Positions 1-9,158 are shown, numbered from the stretch's first letter. The stretch is DNA of 64,000 bases from Pontibacter chinhatensis (GCF_900113285.1 NZ_FOOT01000002.1:1-64000), one strand, 5' to 3'. Translations and numbers: made by a program. Notes: generated by a model not told the origin, from the letters alone.

Positions 1-398
1 CAGCTGGAGAAAACGCCGATTTTCTTCTCCGGATACTGCGCTTTCAGGTGCCTGAATATTGTCCAGTAGTGATAGTTGGGCGCCTTAATGGCATTACCCC
101 AGACATTGTGCTTGTTCACCCAGGTGCCGGTCAGCATGCTATTATACCCTACCGCCGAGATGGTGGGCGTCTGGGAGTAACCGTCCTTTTCTCCTCCAAC
201 ATAGGCCCGGGCATAACCGCCCACGGCAGCAATCCGGTCTATGTTCGGGGTAGGATGCTTCTCCAGCACATCGGCCGCAATGCCATCCACCATGATGAAC
301 AGGGCTTTCTTTTGCCCTGCTTGGGCCCATGCCGATTCTACAGAGAACAGGCAAAGCAACAAGAGCAGGCTTTTTACTATCTTATTGGTTGAGCTCAT
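1..398 (-). CDS. Type I phosphodiesterase/nucleotide pyrophosphatase family protein, 5' part (cut by window edge)
   Basis: The gene enters on the minus strand and only its first ~132 residues are present. It opens with a hydrophobic signal peptide ending in an AQA-like cleavage site. The mature part then starts with LFIMVDGIAADVL, the first metal-binding Asp of the alkaline phosphatase superfamily, followed by QTPTISAVGYNSMLTGTW, where the family's Thr nucleophile sits. Known family members hydrolyse phosphomonoesters or diesters in the periplasm. It lies 30 bp downstream of susD in the same direction, so it probably belongs to the susCD operon and releases phosphate or an organic group from the imported or captured ligand. 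The active-site Thr region is intact, but the rest lies outside the window, so substrate class cannot be judged. Confidence 0.8.
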   Translation of the reverse strand, partial: MSSTNKIVKSLLLLLCLFSVESAWAQAGQKKALFIMVDGIAADVLEKHPTPNIDRIAAVGGYARAYVGGEKDGYSQTPTISAVGYNSMLTGTWVNKHNVWGNAIKAPNYHYWTIFRHLKAQYPEKKIGVFSS

Positions 399-427
399 AT
401 TTAATTCTTGCTATACGTGAATTTCTG

Positions 428-1888
428 TTATTCCTGGCGCAGAAGCCACATGGTGGCATTGATATCATCTCCCTCCGGATATTGCCTGTCAATGGCTGCC
501 TCCACGTGCGCTCTGTTCAGCTGAAACTCATTCTCAGGATACATCCAGCGCTTTGGGATTCTTTTCTCGTTCAGCATACCGCTTCCGCTCACATCAAAGC
601 CCGGGAAACCGGTTCGACGCTGCTCATAAAAGGGCTGCCAACCCGAGTTCATAAAAAAGGAGATATACTTCTGGGTCAGGATTGCGGCTAAGGGATCTGC
701 TGCCTGCAACTGTACCTCCGGGTTTGCCAGGTACTCGTTTATGCTGCTCTGGGGGATGCCGTAAAACTGCATGCTCGCCTCGATGCCCTTTTTGTAGTAA
801 TCTTCTGCATTGCCGCTGATCCACCCCCTGCTAGCTGCTTCGGCCAGTATAAACTGCACCTCCGCATAGCCCAACGCCAAAGCCGGCTCATTGACAGGAT
901 TGTTGTAGTACCGGGCATTGATTTTGGAAGCTGCGCCGCCCACAACTTTCGCTTTATTCTGGTCCAGGGCATCGCTCCCCCTTACACCACCATATGCCGA
1001 GAGGTCTTCTGCCGGGCGCGTGGCCATGTTGGGTGCCAGAGCGGCCAGCTTGGGTAAACGCGGGTCCCCAAGTTCCTGCAGCAAGGTCACGAAGGTTTCT
1101 TCCATGTAGTAGGCAGTCTGCAAGCTATTGTTGTTGTAATGCGGGTAGCGGTTACTCTCCAAGTCATAGTATGGCAGGGCAGCGTTGTCGTTGTTTGAGC
1201 CAAATATCGGATACTGCGCCGGATTATCCATTATCTCCCGGAAGCGTTGCTTTACCTGGAGCTTGGAATTGTTCTCTTTCAGCGAAAGGCTCATGAGCAC
1301 GCGCAACGAAAAGGAGTTGACCAGCATTTGCCATTTCTTTAGGTCTCCCTTGTAAAGCACATCGCCGGCGACCGGCTCTTGTGTGCTTGCCAGGATCGCG
1401 TTGGCTGCCTTCAGGTCTTCCAATACGCCCAGGTAAATATCTTCCTGCCTGTCATAGGCCGGGGAGAAATTACCCTCCCCTCCCTTGAGCGCTTCGGAGT
1501 AGGGAACATCGCCAAAAGTTTGCGTAAGGCCGATGATAAAGTATGATTTGAAGAACTTGGCCATGGCCGCATACACCGGCTTATTCAGGCGCGCGGCTTC
1601 CTCTTCAAGCCGTACTACCTGCCTTAAATGGTTGTAGTTGCCATACCCTGACCGCTGCCAGCCATAGTACTGCTCCAGGGAAACCCCATCGGTGTTGACA
1701 AGGTACCGCGAGGCCAGCGCGGCTGACAGGGGTACACTGTTAAAGGCGCTGACCTCAATGTTGGTGAGCAGCAGGTCAGGTGTTGCCTGCGTCGTGCGGT
1801 TGGGGTCCAGTTGCAGCTCCTCGAAGTCCTGACAGGCAGAAAAGCATATTGCAAGGAGCGTAAACAGGAGTATTCGTATATTTTTCAT
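428..1888 (-). CDS. SusD/RagB-family outer-membrane lipoprotein (SusD-like_2 type)
   Basis: A 486-residue protein with a lipoprotein signal peptide: hydrophobic LLFTLLAICFSAC with the lipobox Cys at about residue 19, followed by QDFEELQLDPNRT, a typical SusD start. The Tyr-, Trp- and Asn-rich body, the ALGYAVQFILAEAA-like TPR helix and the YISFFMNSGWQPFYEQRRTGFP stretch are characteristic of the SusD-like_2 subfamily. It is surface-exposed and acts as the ligand-binding lid of the SusC porin encoded 11 bp upstream. Length is normal for the family. Because the next gene encodes a phosphodiesterase and a PhoX phosphatase gene is divergent, the ligand is more likely a phosphorylated compound than a glycan; this is inference. 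Confidence 0.9.
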   Translation of the reverse strand: MKNIRILLFTLLAICFSACQDFEELQLDPNRTTQATPDLLLTNIEVSAFNSVPLSAALASRYLVNTDGVSLEQYYGWQRSGYGNYNHLRQVVRLEEEAARLNKPVYAAMAKFFKSYFIIGLTQTFGDVPYSEALKGGEGNFSPAYDRQEDIYLGVLEDLKAANAILASTQEPVAGDVLYKGDLKKWQMLVNSFSLRVLMSLSLKENNSKLQVKQRFREIMDNPAQYPIFGSNNDNAALPYYDLESNRYPHYNNNSLQTAYYMEETFVTLLQELGDPRLPKLAALAPNMATRPAEDLSAYGGVRGSDALDQNKAKVVGGAASKINARYYNNPVNEPALALGYAEVQFILAEAASRGWISGNAEDYYKKGIEASMQFYGIPQSSINEYLANPEVQLQAADPLAAILTQKYISFFMNSGWQPFYEQRRTGFPGFDVSGSGMLNEKRIPKRWMYPENEFQLNRAHVEAAIDRQYPEGDDINATMWLLRQE

Positions 1889-1899
1889 TTCTGTTCGGA

Positions 1900-4800
1900 T
1901 TAAAATTTAAGGTCCACGTTGATGCCCATGCTTCGGGTGGCCGGGGTCTGCAGGTTGTCTGCCCCGGTGTCCGGGTCTACGTTCGGCAGCTTAGACCACA
2001 GCAGCAGGTTGCGCCCCACAAGCGATACAGAGGCTGCCTGCAAAGGCGTCTTTTGGAGCAGGTTAGCTGGAAGTTGGTAGGTCAGCGTCACCTCGCGCAG
2101 TTTCAGAAAGGTCTCATCGTAGTAGTGGTAGTTATGGTTGTGCCCGTTGCTGGTATTGATCATGTAGTTGATGTAGCTCACAGCTTTGGTATTCGGGGCG
2201 AATTCCCGTGAATCTTCTGTTATGCGGCCCTGTCCGTCATACTTTACTTCGCCACCTGTTACGATAACCCCTTCGCCCACAAAGGTTGCCTCCCCGTTGT
2301 TTGCCTCATCCCTGAAACGATTTACGGTACCCGGATGCGAGCCACCCCACCACATTTTCTGGTTGGTAGTCGAGTAGATTTTTCCGCCCAGGCGACCGTC
2401 GAAGAGAAACTTCAGGCTCACATTTTTGTAAGTGACTGCGTTTTCAACTCCGTACGTCCAGTCCGGCTCATCATAGCCCACAAAGCGGGAGAACGGGTCT
2501 GATTTTGGGTAACCGTTGCTGTTATGTACAATGCTGCCGTCCGGTGCCTTTTCGTATACCCAGGCAAATATTTTGTCTGTGCGGTCGCCTACCTTGAGGC
2601 GGTTCAGTTCCTCGGCCCCTCCAAAAATCTCTTTCAGGTAACGGCGGTACTGGCTGGCGTTGGCGGTAATGTCCCATCTCAGCCCGTTGCGTTGCACCGG
2701 TGTGGCCCGCGCGATGAGCTCAACTCCTTTTCGCTGGTATACATTCCCGTTCTCCAGCCTGGAGGCATAGCCACTGGTCAAGGAGACAGGGATGTTGGTG
2801 ATGTTATTATAGTCGCGTGACTGGTAGTAGGTCAGGTCAAACCCGAGCCTGTTCTGCACCAGGTTCAATTCGACACCTGCCTCCCAGGTATCGGATGTTT
2901 CGGGCTTCAGGTCCGGGTTCAGGTTGCTGCTGCCATAGTATAGCGACGGTGCGCCGTTCCATTTAACACCATTTTCATAGGCGGCGATGTGGCTGTAAGG
3001 ATAAACACCGATGCGGCCTTCTGAAACGCGCGACCAGGAACTGCGCAACTTCAGATAGGAGATAACAGAAGGCATGGTCACCAGGTCTGATACCACCAGA
3101 GAGCCCGCCACAGAAGGATAGAAGAAGGAGTTGTTGCTAACCGGCAAGGTCGATACCCAGTCGTTTCGCCCGGTAACGCTCAGGTAAAACGCCCCGAAGG
3201 CTTCCAGGTCCACAACCCCGTAAACGCTGTTTTTCTTTTGATCCTCTATCGCGTTGGAGCCCTGCACCGGATTGGCAGAGTTGCTTATGTTATAGAAGCC
3301 GGGGATGGTCAGGCCATCGGTAGCCAGGGAGTTACGCTTGAGGTTCTGGTAATTATTAGATCCGCCAACCTGCACTTTGAGTGCGAAGTCTTTGCTCAGG
3401 TCACGCTCGTACTGCACAATCAGGTCCGAAACGATGTCGAAGTAGTGCTGGTTGCTCACATCATAATTGCCCCTGGACTTGTTGCTGTAGCCAACATAGC
3501 TTTTCGGCTCTTTTGTACTTCTGGTCAGCCCATAGAGGTTAACGCCCGTCCGGTAAATGGCGCTGAAAGAGGGGCTCAACTCATAGTCGAAAGTAACGGC
3601 CCCGAAGGTGTTGTCTTTAAAATACCCCCGCTGGAACTCGTAGGCCTGAAAATAGGGGTTGTTGTACCAGGACTGGTTGTAATGCCGCTGCTGTTCTCCC
3701 TCTCTGCCTTCGGCCCAGTAGTTCCGGAGGTCCCTTACGTCCACATCGGCGCCTGTCCAGAGCACGAGGTTGTAAAGGTAGTTGGTAGGGCCATACCCGG
3801 TTTCGGGGAAGTTATCCGTGTACTGCCTGTTATAGCTGAGGCGGGCATCGGCCTTTAACTTGGGGGACAGGCTGTAGTTGCCCGCCACGCTGAAGGAAGA
3901 GTTGTTCAGGCTGGTGTTCGGCACGATGCCCTTCTGGTAGATATGGGACGCCGCTGCCCGGAAGCTGCCTTTTTCCCCGCCGCTGGTGACGCTCAGGCTG
4001 TTGGTGGACATCAACCCGGTCTGAAAGAAATTCTCCACGTTGTCCTTGCCGCGCGAGATCCAGGGCAGGGGCTGGCGCACGCCGGTCACAGGATCCACCG
4101 GGCTGTTGTACTGCGGTGTTTCCCAGAAACCACTTGGGGTGCCGGCGCTAGGCTGGTCCAGTTTAGGGCCCCAAATCCAGCCCGCACCCTCGATTCCGCC
4201 GCCGGACCCGTCCACATAAGCATACTTTCCGTTATTGCCACTGCCATAGGTGGTCTGTACTTCGGGAATGCGGATAAAGCTCGGCTGGAACATGGTGGAG
4301 GAGTTTAGCTCCACGCTTAGCGATTGTTTCCCGCCACGCTTGGTCGTGATCATGATGGCGCCGTTACGGCCGATAGAGCCGTACAGGGCGGAAGCCGTGG
4401 AGCCTTTAAGCACGTTTATACTTTCAATATCGTCAGAGTTGATCTTCCAGATGTCGGCTGTTTGATCCGGCACCCCGTCAATCACCACAAGGGGTTTACG
4501 GCCTCTCAGGCTGATGGCAGGATCCTGAAACAAATCGGTGGAGCTTTTAATGCTGAGTCCCGCCACTTTCCCGACCAGGTTGTTGATGGCGTTTCCCTCC
4601 CGGGCTTTTACCAAATCACCTCCCTGCACCTCCTGCACGGCGTAACCCAGTGCTTTCTTCTCTTTTTTGATTCCCAGCGCTGTTACCACCACCTCAGACA
4701 GGGCCTTGGTGTCTTCCTGCAGTGCAACTTCAACAAACGTCCTTCCGCCGACTGATACCTCCTGTGTTATATACCCGATATAGGACAGGACCAGCACAGG

Positions 4801-5109
4801 CTTCTCCGCATTGCCACTGTTAAGCGTGAAGCGGCCGTTCAGGTCGGTAACAGTTCCTGTGGGGGTCCCTTTCAGTGATACCGACACGCCGGGCAGCGGT
4901 TGGCCGGCAGCATCCGTTACCTGCCCTTGCACAGTCCCGGTTTGCCTTTCCCCGGCCCATGGTTCAGAGACCGCTGTTCTTTCAGAAGTACCCGCCAGCG
5001 TTTCACCTGCACTAGCCGCTAAGGGAGCCAGGCCGAGCATGGCCATGAGCAGCAGCGGGTACTTTCGACAGCGGCCCTTTTTACCTTCTCCTGGTAGTTG
5101 TTTAATCAT
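1900..5109 (-). CDS. SusC/RagA-family TonB-linked outer-membrane transporter
   Basis: A 1069-residue protein. A basic start and hydrophobic signal segment (about residues 17-35) precede a carboxypeptidase-regulatory-like domain (about 58-135; GTVQGQVTDAAGQPLPGVSV), a TonB box/plug region starting near TALGIKKEKKALGYAVQ, and a long beta barrel ending in the aromatic residue expected for outer-membrane insertion (…NVDLKF). It imports bulky ligands across the outer membrane with energy from TonB-ExbBD and works with the SusD lipoprotein directly downstream. The start chosen gives the complete signal peptide. Its promoter must lie in 5110-5454, shared back to back with phoX. No anti-sigma or ECF sigma gene accompanies it, so regulation is probably by a global regulator such as PhoB. 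Confidence 0.92.
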   Translation of the reverse strand: MIKQLPGEGKKGRCRKYPLLLMAMLGLAPLAASAGETLAGTSERTAVSEPWAGERQTGTVQGQVTDAAGQPLPGVSVSLKGTPTGTVTDLNGRFTLNSGNAEKPVLVLSYIGYITQEVSVGGRTFVEVALQEDTKALSEVVVTALGIKKEKKALGYAVQEVQGGDLVKAREGNAINNLVGKVAGLSIKSSTDLFQDPAISLRGRKPLVVIDGVPDQTADIWKINSDDIESINVLKGSTASALYGSIGRNGAIMITTKRGGKQSLSVELNSSTMFQPSFIRIPEVQTTYGSGNNGKYAYVDGSGGGIEGAGWIWGPKLDQPSAGTPSGFWETPQYNSPVDPVTGVRQPLPWISRGKDNVENFFQTGLMSTNSLSVTSGGEKGSFRAAASHIYQKGIVPNTSLNNSSFSVAGNYSLSPKLKADARLSYNRQYTDNFPETGYGPTNYLYNLVLWTGADVDVRDLRNYWAEGREGEQQRHYNQSWYNNPYFQAYEFQRGYFKDNTFGAVTFDYELSPSFSAIYRTGVNLYGLTRSTKEPKSYVGYSNKSRGNYDVSNQHYFDIVSDLIVQYERDLSKDFALKVQVGGSNNYQNLKRNSLATDGLTIPGFYNISNSANPVQGSNAIEDQKKNSVYGVVDLEAFGAFYLSVTGRNDWVSTLPVSNNSFFYPSVAGSLVVSDLVTMPSVISYLKLRSSWSRVSEGRIGVYPYSHIAAYENGVKWNGAPSLYYGSSNLNPDLKPETSDTWEAGVELNLVQNRLGFDLTYYQSRDYNNITNIPVSLTSGYASRLENGNVYQRKGVELIARATPVQRNGLRWDITANASQYRRYLKEIFGGAEELNRLKVGDRTDKIFAWVYEKAPDGSIVHNSNGYPKSDPFSRFVGYDEPDWTYGVENAVTYKNVSLKFLFDGRLGGKIYSTTNQKMWWGGSHPGTVNRFRDEANNGEATFVGEGVIVTGGEVKYDGQGRITEDSREFAPNTKAVSYINYMINTSNGHNHNYHYYDETFLKLREVTLTYQLPANLLQKTPLQAASVSLVGRNLLLWSKLPNVDPDTGADNLQTPATRSMGINVDLKF

Positions 5110-5425
5110 GTTAATTGGTTGTAAGTGTAATGGTTATTTTCTTAATAGAGTTAAAGCAACCGAATTATGAACAAGCCGGGTGAGAAGTATAAAATGCTTG
5201 TCGACTGTGGAAAAGGCAGGAGGAGTCTCCCGAATGTATGAGCCTTAGCAAACCGGACGGGCGGTTGCTTCAGGTTCTCTGATGTTTTTCTCGTTCTCCG
5301 TGCCTTGTAAGTGCGGCAAAACTAGAGAAGCGATGTTACTTCAATGTTGAGCTAATATTAAGGAATCACTATGAAAGGCAGGCTGTGTGCGGGCGGAGCG
5401 GATGGAGTTATAGCAGCTTTTGCCG

Positions 5426-5449
5426 AAGTATAAGTATAAGTATAAGTAT
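5426..5449. repeat. Four tandem AAGTAT hexamers
   Basis: Four exact copies of AAGTAT lie head to tail directly upstream of the Pho-box-like repeat and about 90 bp upstream of the phoX start. A hexamer tract in a promoter region can expand or contract by slippage and alter spacing of regulatory elements. No other copy was seen in the window. The function is unknown. Confidence 0.8.
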
Positions 5450-5454
5450 GGCTC

Positions 5455-5472
5455 CTTAACCATTTCTTAACA
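5455..5472 (+). promoter_or_regulatory. Pho-box-like direct repeat upstream of phoX
   Basis: Two copies of CTTAAC, extended to CTTAACC and CTTAACA, are spaced with an 11-bp period. This is the spacing of PhoB-type boxes; the sequence resembles the CTTAACC-type repeats described for cyanobacterial Pho boxes. It sits about 65 bp upstream of the phoX start and inside the divergent susC-phoX gap (5110-5536), so it could serve either gene. The rest of this gap shows no further convincing element. Binding by a PhoB-like regulator is inferred. Confidence 0.45.
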
Positions 5473-5536
5473 GCGCTTTATGGGAGGATGACTTTTGAAT
5501 GCGCTTACTTTACGCTGCAAAACAAAGACGCGTACT

Positions 5537-7141
5537 ATGGATAATTCCTTGAAAAGGAGAGCATTTCTGGAGTTTCTGGGAAAAGGTTCTCTGGCTTTAC
5601 TGGTGCAGGCGCCCGTTTTTCAGGCCCTTGCTAACACAACTCGCCCAACGGCTGCTGCTACCATTCAGGGCCTAGGCCCCACCTCAACTGACGAACTCAC
5701 GCTGATAGAAGGATTGCAGTACGAGGTGCTGCTGAAGTGGGGAGACCCGATTTCAGAGCAGGACCACTACGGGTTTAATAACGATTATGTGGCCTTTGTG
5801 CCGCTCAGTGGGCAGGATAGCGAAGAAGGCCTGCTCTGGATAAACCATGAGTACATCAGCCCCATGTTTGTTTCAGGTTACACTGGTACAAGCGAGCGAA
5901 CAAAAGAGCAGGTAGACAAGGAAATGTACGAAGTGGGCGGCACCATTGTGCGGGTGCGGAAGGGCAGCGACGGCAAATGGGCGGTGGTGTATAACGACCC
6001 GCTCAACCGAAGAATAACAGCCAAGACTCCCATGCCTTTTCACTATCCCAAACCTATTGCCGGCGCCGACCGTGCCATTGGTACGCTGGCCAATTGTGCC
6101 GGGGGCGTTACCCCGTGGGGCACTATCCTGACCTGCGAGGAAAACTACGACAGCTTTTACGGGGAGCGCGACTGGAAAACCGGCGGCCTTACAGGGCCCA
6201 GCCATTACGGTTGGGAGAAGTTTTACGACTATCCGCCTGAGCATTATGGCTGGGTCGTAGAAGTGGACCCCAGAACCGGGGACTCGAAGAAGCTGGTGGC
6301 GCTGGGCCGTTGTGCGCATGAGTGTGCTACAGTAAAGGAATTACCGGATGGGCGCTTGGTGGTGTACACCGGCGACGATGCGAATGATGAGTGCCTTTAC
6401 AAGTTTATCTCCTCTAAACCCGGCTCACTGCTGGAGGGCACCCTGTATGTAGCCAACCTGGAGAAAGGCCGTTGGGAGTCCCTGGACAGGCGGAAACAGA
6501 AGGCGCTGCGCAAAGCCTTTAAAACACAGGAAGAGGTGCTGATTAGGTTGCGGGAGGCTTCCAAACTGGTTGGCGGCTCTCTCCTGGACCGGCCCGAGGA
6601 CATAGAGATAGATCCGGTTACCGGTCATGTGCTGGTGGCCCTCACGAACAACACACCAAAGGGAAACTACCATGGATCCATCCTGAAGATTGTGGAGGAG
6701 AACGGGCAGTACGACGCCCTGCGTTTCAGCCACGACACCTTTTTGGCCGGAGGACCTGAAACCGGATTTGCCTGTCCGGACAACATGGCCTTCGACCCGG
6801 CGGGCAACCTGTGGTTTACCTCTGATATTTCCGGCCGCAGCATCAACAAAGGCCCTTATACTTCCTTCGGGAACAACGGGCTGTTTCTGGTGCCCAGGCA
6901 GGGGCCGCAGGCAGGGCAGGTGCTGCAAATTGCCAGCGCCCCCATGGATGCCGAACTGACAGGGCCATACTTTTCGCCGGATGGACGTACCTTGTTCCTG
7001 TGCGTGCAGCACCCGGGCGAAACCTCCCGCAGCCTGACAGAGCTGACCAGCCATTGGCCTGAGGGGGGCTCCGCCGTACCTAAATCTGCCATTGTAACCA
7101 TTTCCGGGCCTGCACTCGAACGTTTTCAGCACAGGGTATAG
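5537..7141 (+). CDS. phoX: PhoX-family (DUF839) alkaline phosphatase, Tat-exported
   Basis: A 534-residue protein starting at the ATG that places LKRRAFLEFLGKG, a twin-arginine signal, at the N-terminus; an upstream in-frame ATG at 5495 would add 14 unlikely residues. The body carries PhoX landmarks: ANCAGGVTPWGTILTCEENY with the Ca/Fe-ligating Cys and Glu, and the late beta-propeller blocks PETGFACPDNMAFDPAGNLW and TGPYFSPDGRTLFLCVQHPG. PhoX enzymes are periplasmic, calcium- and iron-dependent phosphomonoesterases that release phosphate under starvation. The gene is divergent from susC and is preceded by a Pho-box-like repeat, consistent with a phosphate-responsive cluster. Length and end look complete. 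Confidence 0.9.
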   Translation: MDNSLKRRAFLEFLGKGSLALLVQAPVFQALANTTRPTAAATIQGLGPTSTDELTLIEGLQYEVLLKWGDPISEQDHYGFNNDYVAFVPLSGQDSEEGLLWINHEYISPMFVSGYTGTSERTKEQVDKEMYEVGGTIVRVRKGSDGKWAVVYNDPLNRRITAKTPMPFHYPKPIAGADRAIGTLANCAGGVTPWGTILTCEENYDSFYGERDWKTGGLTGPSHYGWEKFYDYPPEHYGWVVEVDPRTGDSKKLVALGRCAHECATVKELPDGRLVVYTGDDANDECLYKFISSKPGSLLEGTLYVANLEKGRWESLDRRKQKALRKAFKTQEEVLIRLREASKLVGGSLLDRPEDIEIDPVTGHVLVALTNNTPKGNYHGSILKIVEENGQYDALRFSHDTFLAGGPETGFACPDNMAFDPAGNLWFTSDISGRSINKGPYTSFGNNGLFLVPRQGPQAGQVLQIASAPMDAELTGPYFSPDGRTLFLCVQHPGETSRSLTELTSHWPEGGSAVPKSAIVTISGPALERFQHRV

Positions 7142-7179
7142 TTCAGCTTCGGTTGCAAGGCCTTGCTTAAAAAATATTC

Positions 7180-7213
7180 ATGCCGCTAGCGTTCCTAGGA
7201 ATGTTAGCGGCAT
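7180..7213. terminator. Hairpin terminator after phoX
   Basis: A near-perfect inverted repeat with 18-base arms (ATGCCGCTA…TAGCGGCAT), the only irregular pairs being two G-U wobbles, begins 38 bp after the phoX stop. A run of A lies just before it, which reads as T on the minus strand. No clear T-run follows on the plus strand. Confidence 0.6.
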
Positions 7214-7383
7214 AACTATTGGGATAGTTGCTGGCGCCTATCCACCAGACTACTGATGAGAAGCTAACTGTGCCTCCCTTTCTGATACAACATCCTTGAC
7301 GCTAACATAACAGCCCCATCTCTTTATGGTAACATGAGTTCTATAGCTTTGCTGTATATTTAATACACCAACAAAGGAACCAT

Positions 7384-7647
7384 ATGCTGGAATACATAAA
7401 AATGGTCTTGTGGAAAGTAAGCTTCGACAAGGCCTTGTTTGAGAAAGAGCTGAGGAAGGGAATGGCCCAACTGGAAACAGAGGAGTTAGTGCTCCTCGAG
7501 GACTGGTGCTATGAGCTTTTCTACGACAAGTATCATACTATCCTGAGCAATATTTTTCGTGGAGAGAACTGCAAAAGATCTTCCTACCAGCCACAAGGGA
7601 CAAGTAAGGTTTATACCGGCTCCCGCCCCAACATTCTTGGATTCTAA
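7384..7647 (+). CDS. Small conserved-looking hypothetical protein
   Basis: An 87-residue ORF beginning MLEYIKMVLWKVSFDKALFE, preceded by AAAGGA about 6 bp before the ATG. The first ~55 residues (amphipathic, acidic and basic, ending around WCYELFYDKYH) resemble a small protein I associate with Hymenobacteraceae genomes, while the last ~30 residues are low in hydrophobics and may be a non-native tail. No function is assigned. It stands alone between the phoX terminator and the mobile-element region. Confidence 0.5.
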   Translation: MLEYIKMVLWKVSFDKALFEKELRKGMAQLETEELVLLEDWCYELFYDKYHTILSNIFRGENCKRSSYQPQGTSKVYTGSRPNILGF

Positions 7648-7709
7648 TTGCTACTAATGCCGCCTCTCTGCAAAGGTTGCAATAGGAACTAGCAGCAGAA
7701 AGCGCAGAT

Positions 7710-7880
7710 ATGACATGTCCCTTGGTAGAACGGGTGTGCCCTGGAGCAGGGAATCTTAGTATTTGCCCCATCGCAGAGGAAGTGCTCCAGGTAGTAAGGC
7801 GGGATCCACTGCGCTGGGTGCACGAGTGCGTGTTTGGAGTCCTGGCGCTGGAGAGCGAGGCGGTGGACCCAAGGCTGTAA
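7710..7880 (+). CDS. Possible 56-residue protein
   Basis: A short open frame with protein-like composition (for example ICPIAEEVLQVVRR followed by WVHECVFGVLALE). It ends at a TAA just before a long inverted repeat. It has no strong ribosome binding site and could be a remnant. No function recognised. Confidence 0.25.
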   Translation: MTCPLVERVCPGAGNLSICPIAEEVLQVVRRDPLRWVHECVFGVLALESEAVDPRL

Positions 7881-7895
7881 TCAATTCTCAAAACC

Positions 7896-7939
7896 GGGGC
7901 GTGCTGCTTTTTTCAGGAATGAACGAAGCAGCACGCTCC
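7896..7939. repeat. Long inverted repeat / hairpin
   Basis: Arms GGGGCGTGCTGCTT and AAGCAGCACGCTCC pair over 14 positions with one G-U pair around a 16-base loop. It follows the small ORF at 7710-7880 and precedes the mobile-element genes. It could be a terminator without a T-run or a site at an element border. Confidence 0.45.
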
Positions 7940-8041
7940 TACCAAACACAGTCGTTACACCTGTCCAGCAAATGTTTACCTGCTTCTGATAAGGCTATTT
8001 AGCACTATAGAGAGGTTATTCCATACTTCTTTTTAATTTTT

Positions 8042-8069
8042 ATATACTAATTTATTAATCTTCGTATAC
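8042..8069. promoter_or_regulatory. Possible operator with TATAC/GTATA half-sites
   Basis: The 13-mer ATATACTAATTTA starts here and is followed 16 bp further by GTATAC, giving inverted half-sites. The same 13-mer lies just upstream of the XRE regulator gene at the far end of the element (13264-13276). A shared operator for that regulator is a reasonable reading. Both copies are in AT-rich promoter-type DNA. Confidence 0.35.
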
Positions 8070-8183
8070 AAAGCATCACCGGCACCAGAACTGCACCGCC
8101 GGAGGCTCCTGAATCCTTGCCTGTTCAAGGCTCCAATCCTGGAGGGAGCAGGCAAATAGTGAATCTAACACGCCAGATGCGCT

Positions 8184-9158
8184 ATGAAACACCTGAAGAA
8201 GTTCCTGATCCGACTGCAGACTTTTGAACTCAGGGTCCTCAAAAAAAAAGTCTACAAACAACGTTTTGGTCCTGCAGAAGAGATACCAGTCTATGACATT
8301 GGGCATGAGACAAAATACTACGACGCCTTCACATTTGAAAGTGAGCTCAGACTGCTGTGTGAGCAAGCAACCCTGGACCTTCTCCCCCTCCCTTTAGACC
8401 GACTCCGTCTCGTGGCCGAGCTAATCGGCTCGGTAGAGAAGCGCTTTAAGCAGTTCTGGGTCAACTACCACTATCACTATGAAGGCTATAAGATGTCTTA
8501 CTCTAAAGGCTACATATTTCAGATTAACCTTAATAAACTCTTCCTCGTCAGGAACCTGAAGCCCGACTCATCGGAAAATCTGGTCGTGGAGCAGTTTGTA
8601 GAGGATCTGGCTGACTCGGTGAAGCTGCGGGAGACTTTCCTGCAGCAGCTCAACAAGGCTATTGGGATCATGATTCCTATAGAGAAGGAATTAACTCCGC
8701 CTGACACCACCTTTTGGCCCCAAGTCGCCCCAACACCAGTTCAAAGTTACCCGCGCTTCTTGGAAGGAATTGCCTGGAGTTTTTATGAAGTCCTCAAGAG
8801 TTATTTTACACCTGAGGACCAGGAGCAGCTATTATCTCTCTTGCAGGAGAATACTCTTCCCTCCTCCCCTCTCGTTTTCCATGGGAATGGCAACCAACTG
8901 GCAGACGCCTTTAAGCAGCTCTACGAAGCCAACCTGATTGTGGGCTGCCTCAAGGCAGACCTGGAGGAATGGATATCCAAACACTTCGCTTACGTGCTCC
9001 GCAAGCAGCAGAAAACACTAACCCCCAACTACCTGGCAGCCATTATCTCCTCCAACGCCAAGCCCTGCCAATCGCCCATCCTGGACGTACGGAAACAAAG
9101 GGACGGCACTTATGCCATCTTCCCCATTTTGCGCACGCAGAAAAACTATAGCTATTAG
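8184..9158 (+). CDS. RteC-like mobile-element protein (tentative)
   Basis: A 324-residue soluble protein. The N-terminal half is helical and charged. The C-terminal third contains LVFHGNGNQLADAFKQLYEANLIVG, a pattern like the winged-helix region of RteC (the excision regulator of Bacteroides conjugative transposons), followed by SSNAKPCQSPILDVRK. It sits first in a co-directional set with an excisionase-like gene, primase and mobilisation genes, which supports a role in controlling excision or transfer. No catalytic motif is visible. The start is the first ATG after a promoter-like AT-rich stretch. The RteC assignment rests on pattern resemblance only; it could be another element-specific protein. 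Confidence 0.5.
   Translation: MKHLKKFLIRLQTFELRVLKKKVYKQRFGPAEEIPVYDIGHETKYYDAFTFESELRLLCEQATLDLLPLPLDRLRLVAELIGSVEKRFKQFWVNYHYHYEGYKMSYSKGYIFQINLNKLFLVRNLKPDSSENLVVEQFVEDLADSVKLRETFLQQLNKAIGIMIPIEKELTPPDTTFWPQVAPTPVQSYPRFLEGIAWSFYEVLKSYFTPEDQEQLLSLLQENTLPSSPLVFHGNGNQLADAFKQLYEANLIVGCLKADLEEWISKHFAYVLRKQQKTLTPNYLAAIISSNAKPCQSPILDVRKQRDGTYAIFPILRTQKNYSY

Noticed and set aside
3238-3858. 206-codon plus-strand frame inside susC
   Set aside because: It lies antisense to a clear SusC gene and has no domain pattern; typical shadow of a GC-rich gene.
7738-7880. tRNA or structured RNA in the GC-rich stretch before the mobile element
   Set aside because: No cloverleaf or conserved TTCGA arm could be drawn; a short protein-like frame explains part of the composition.
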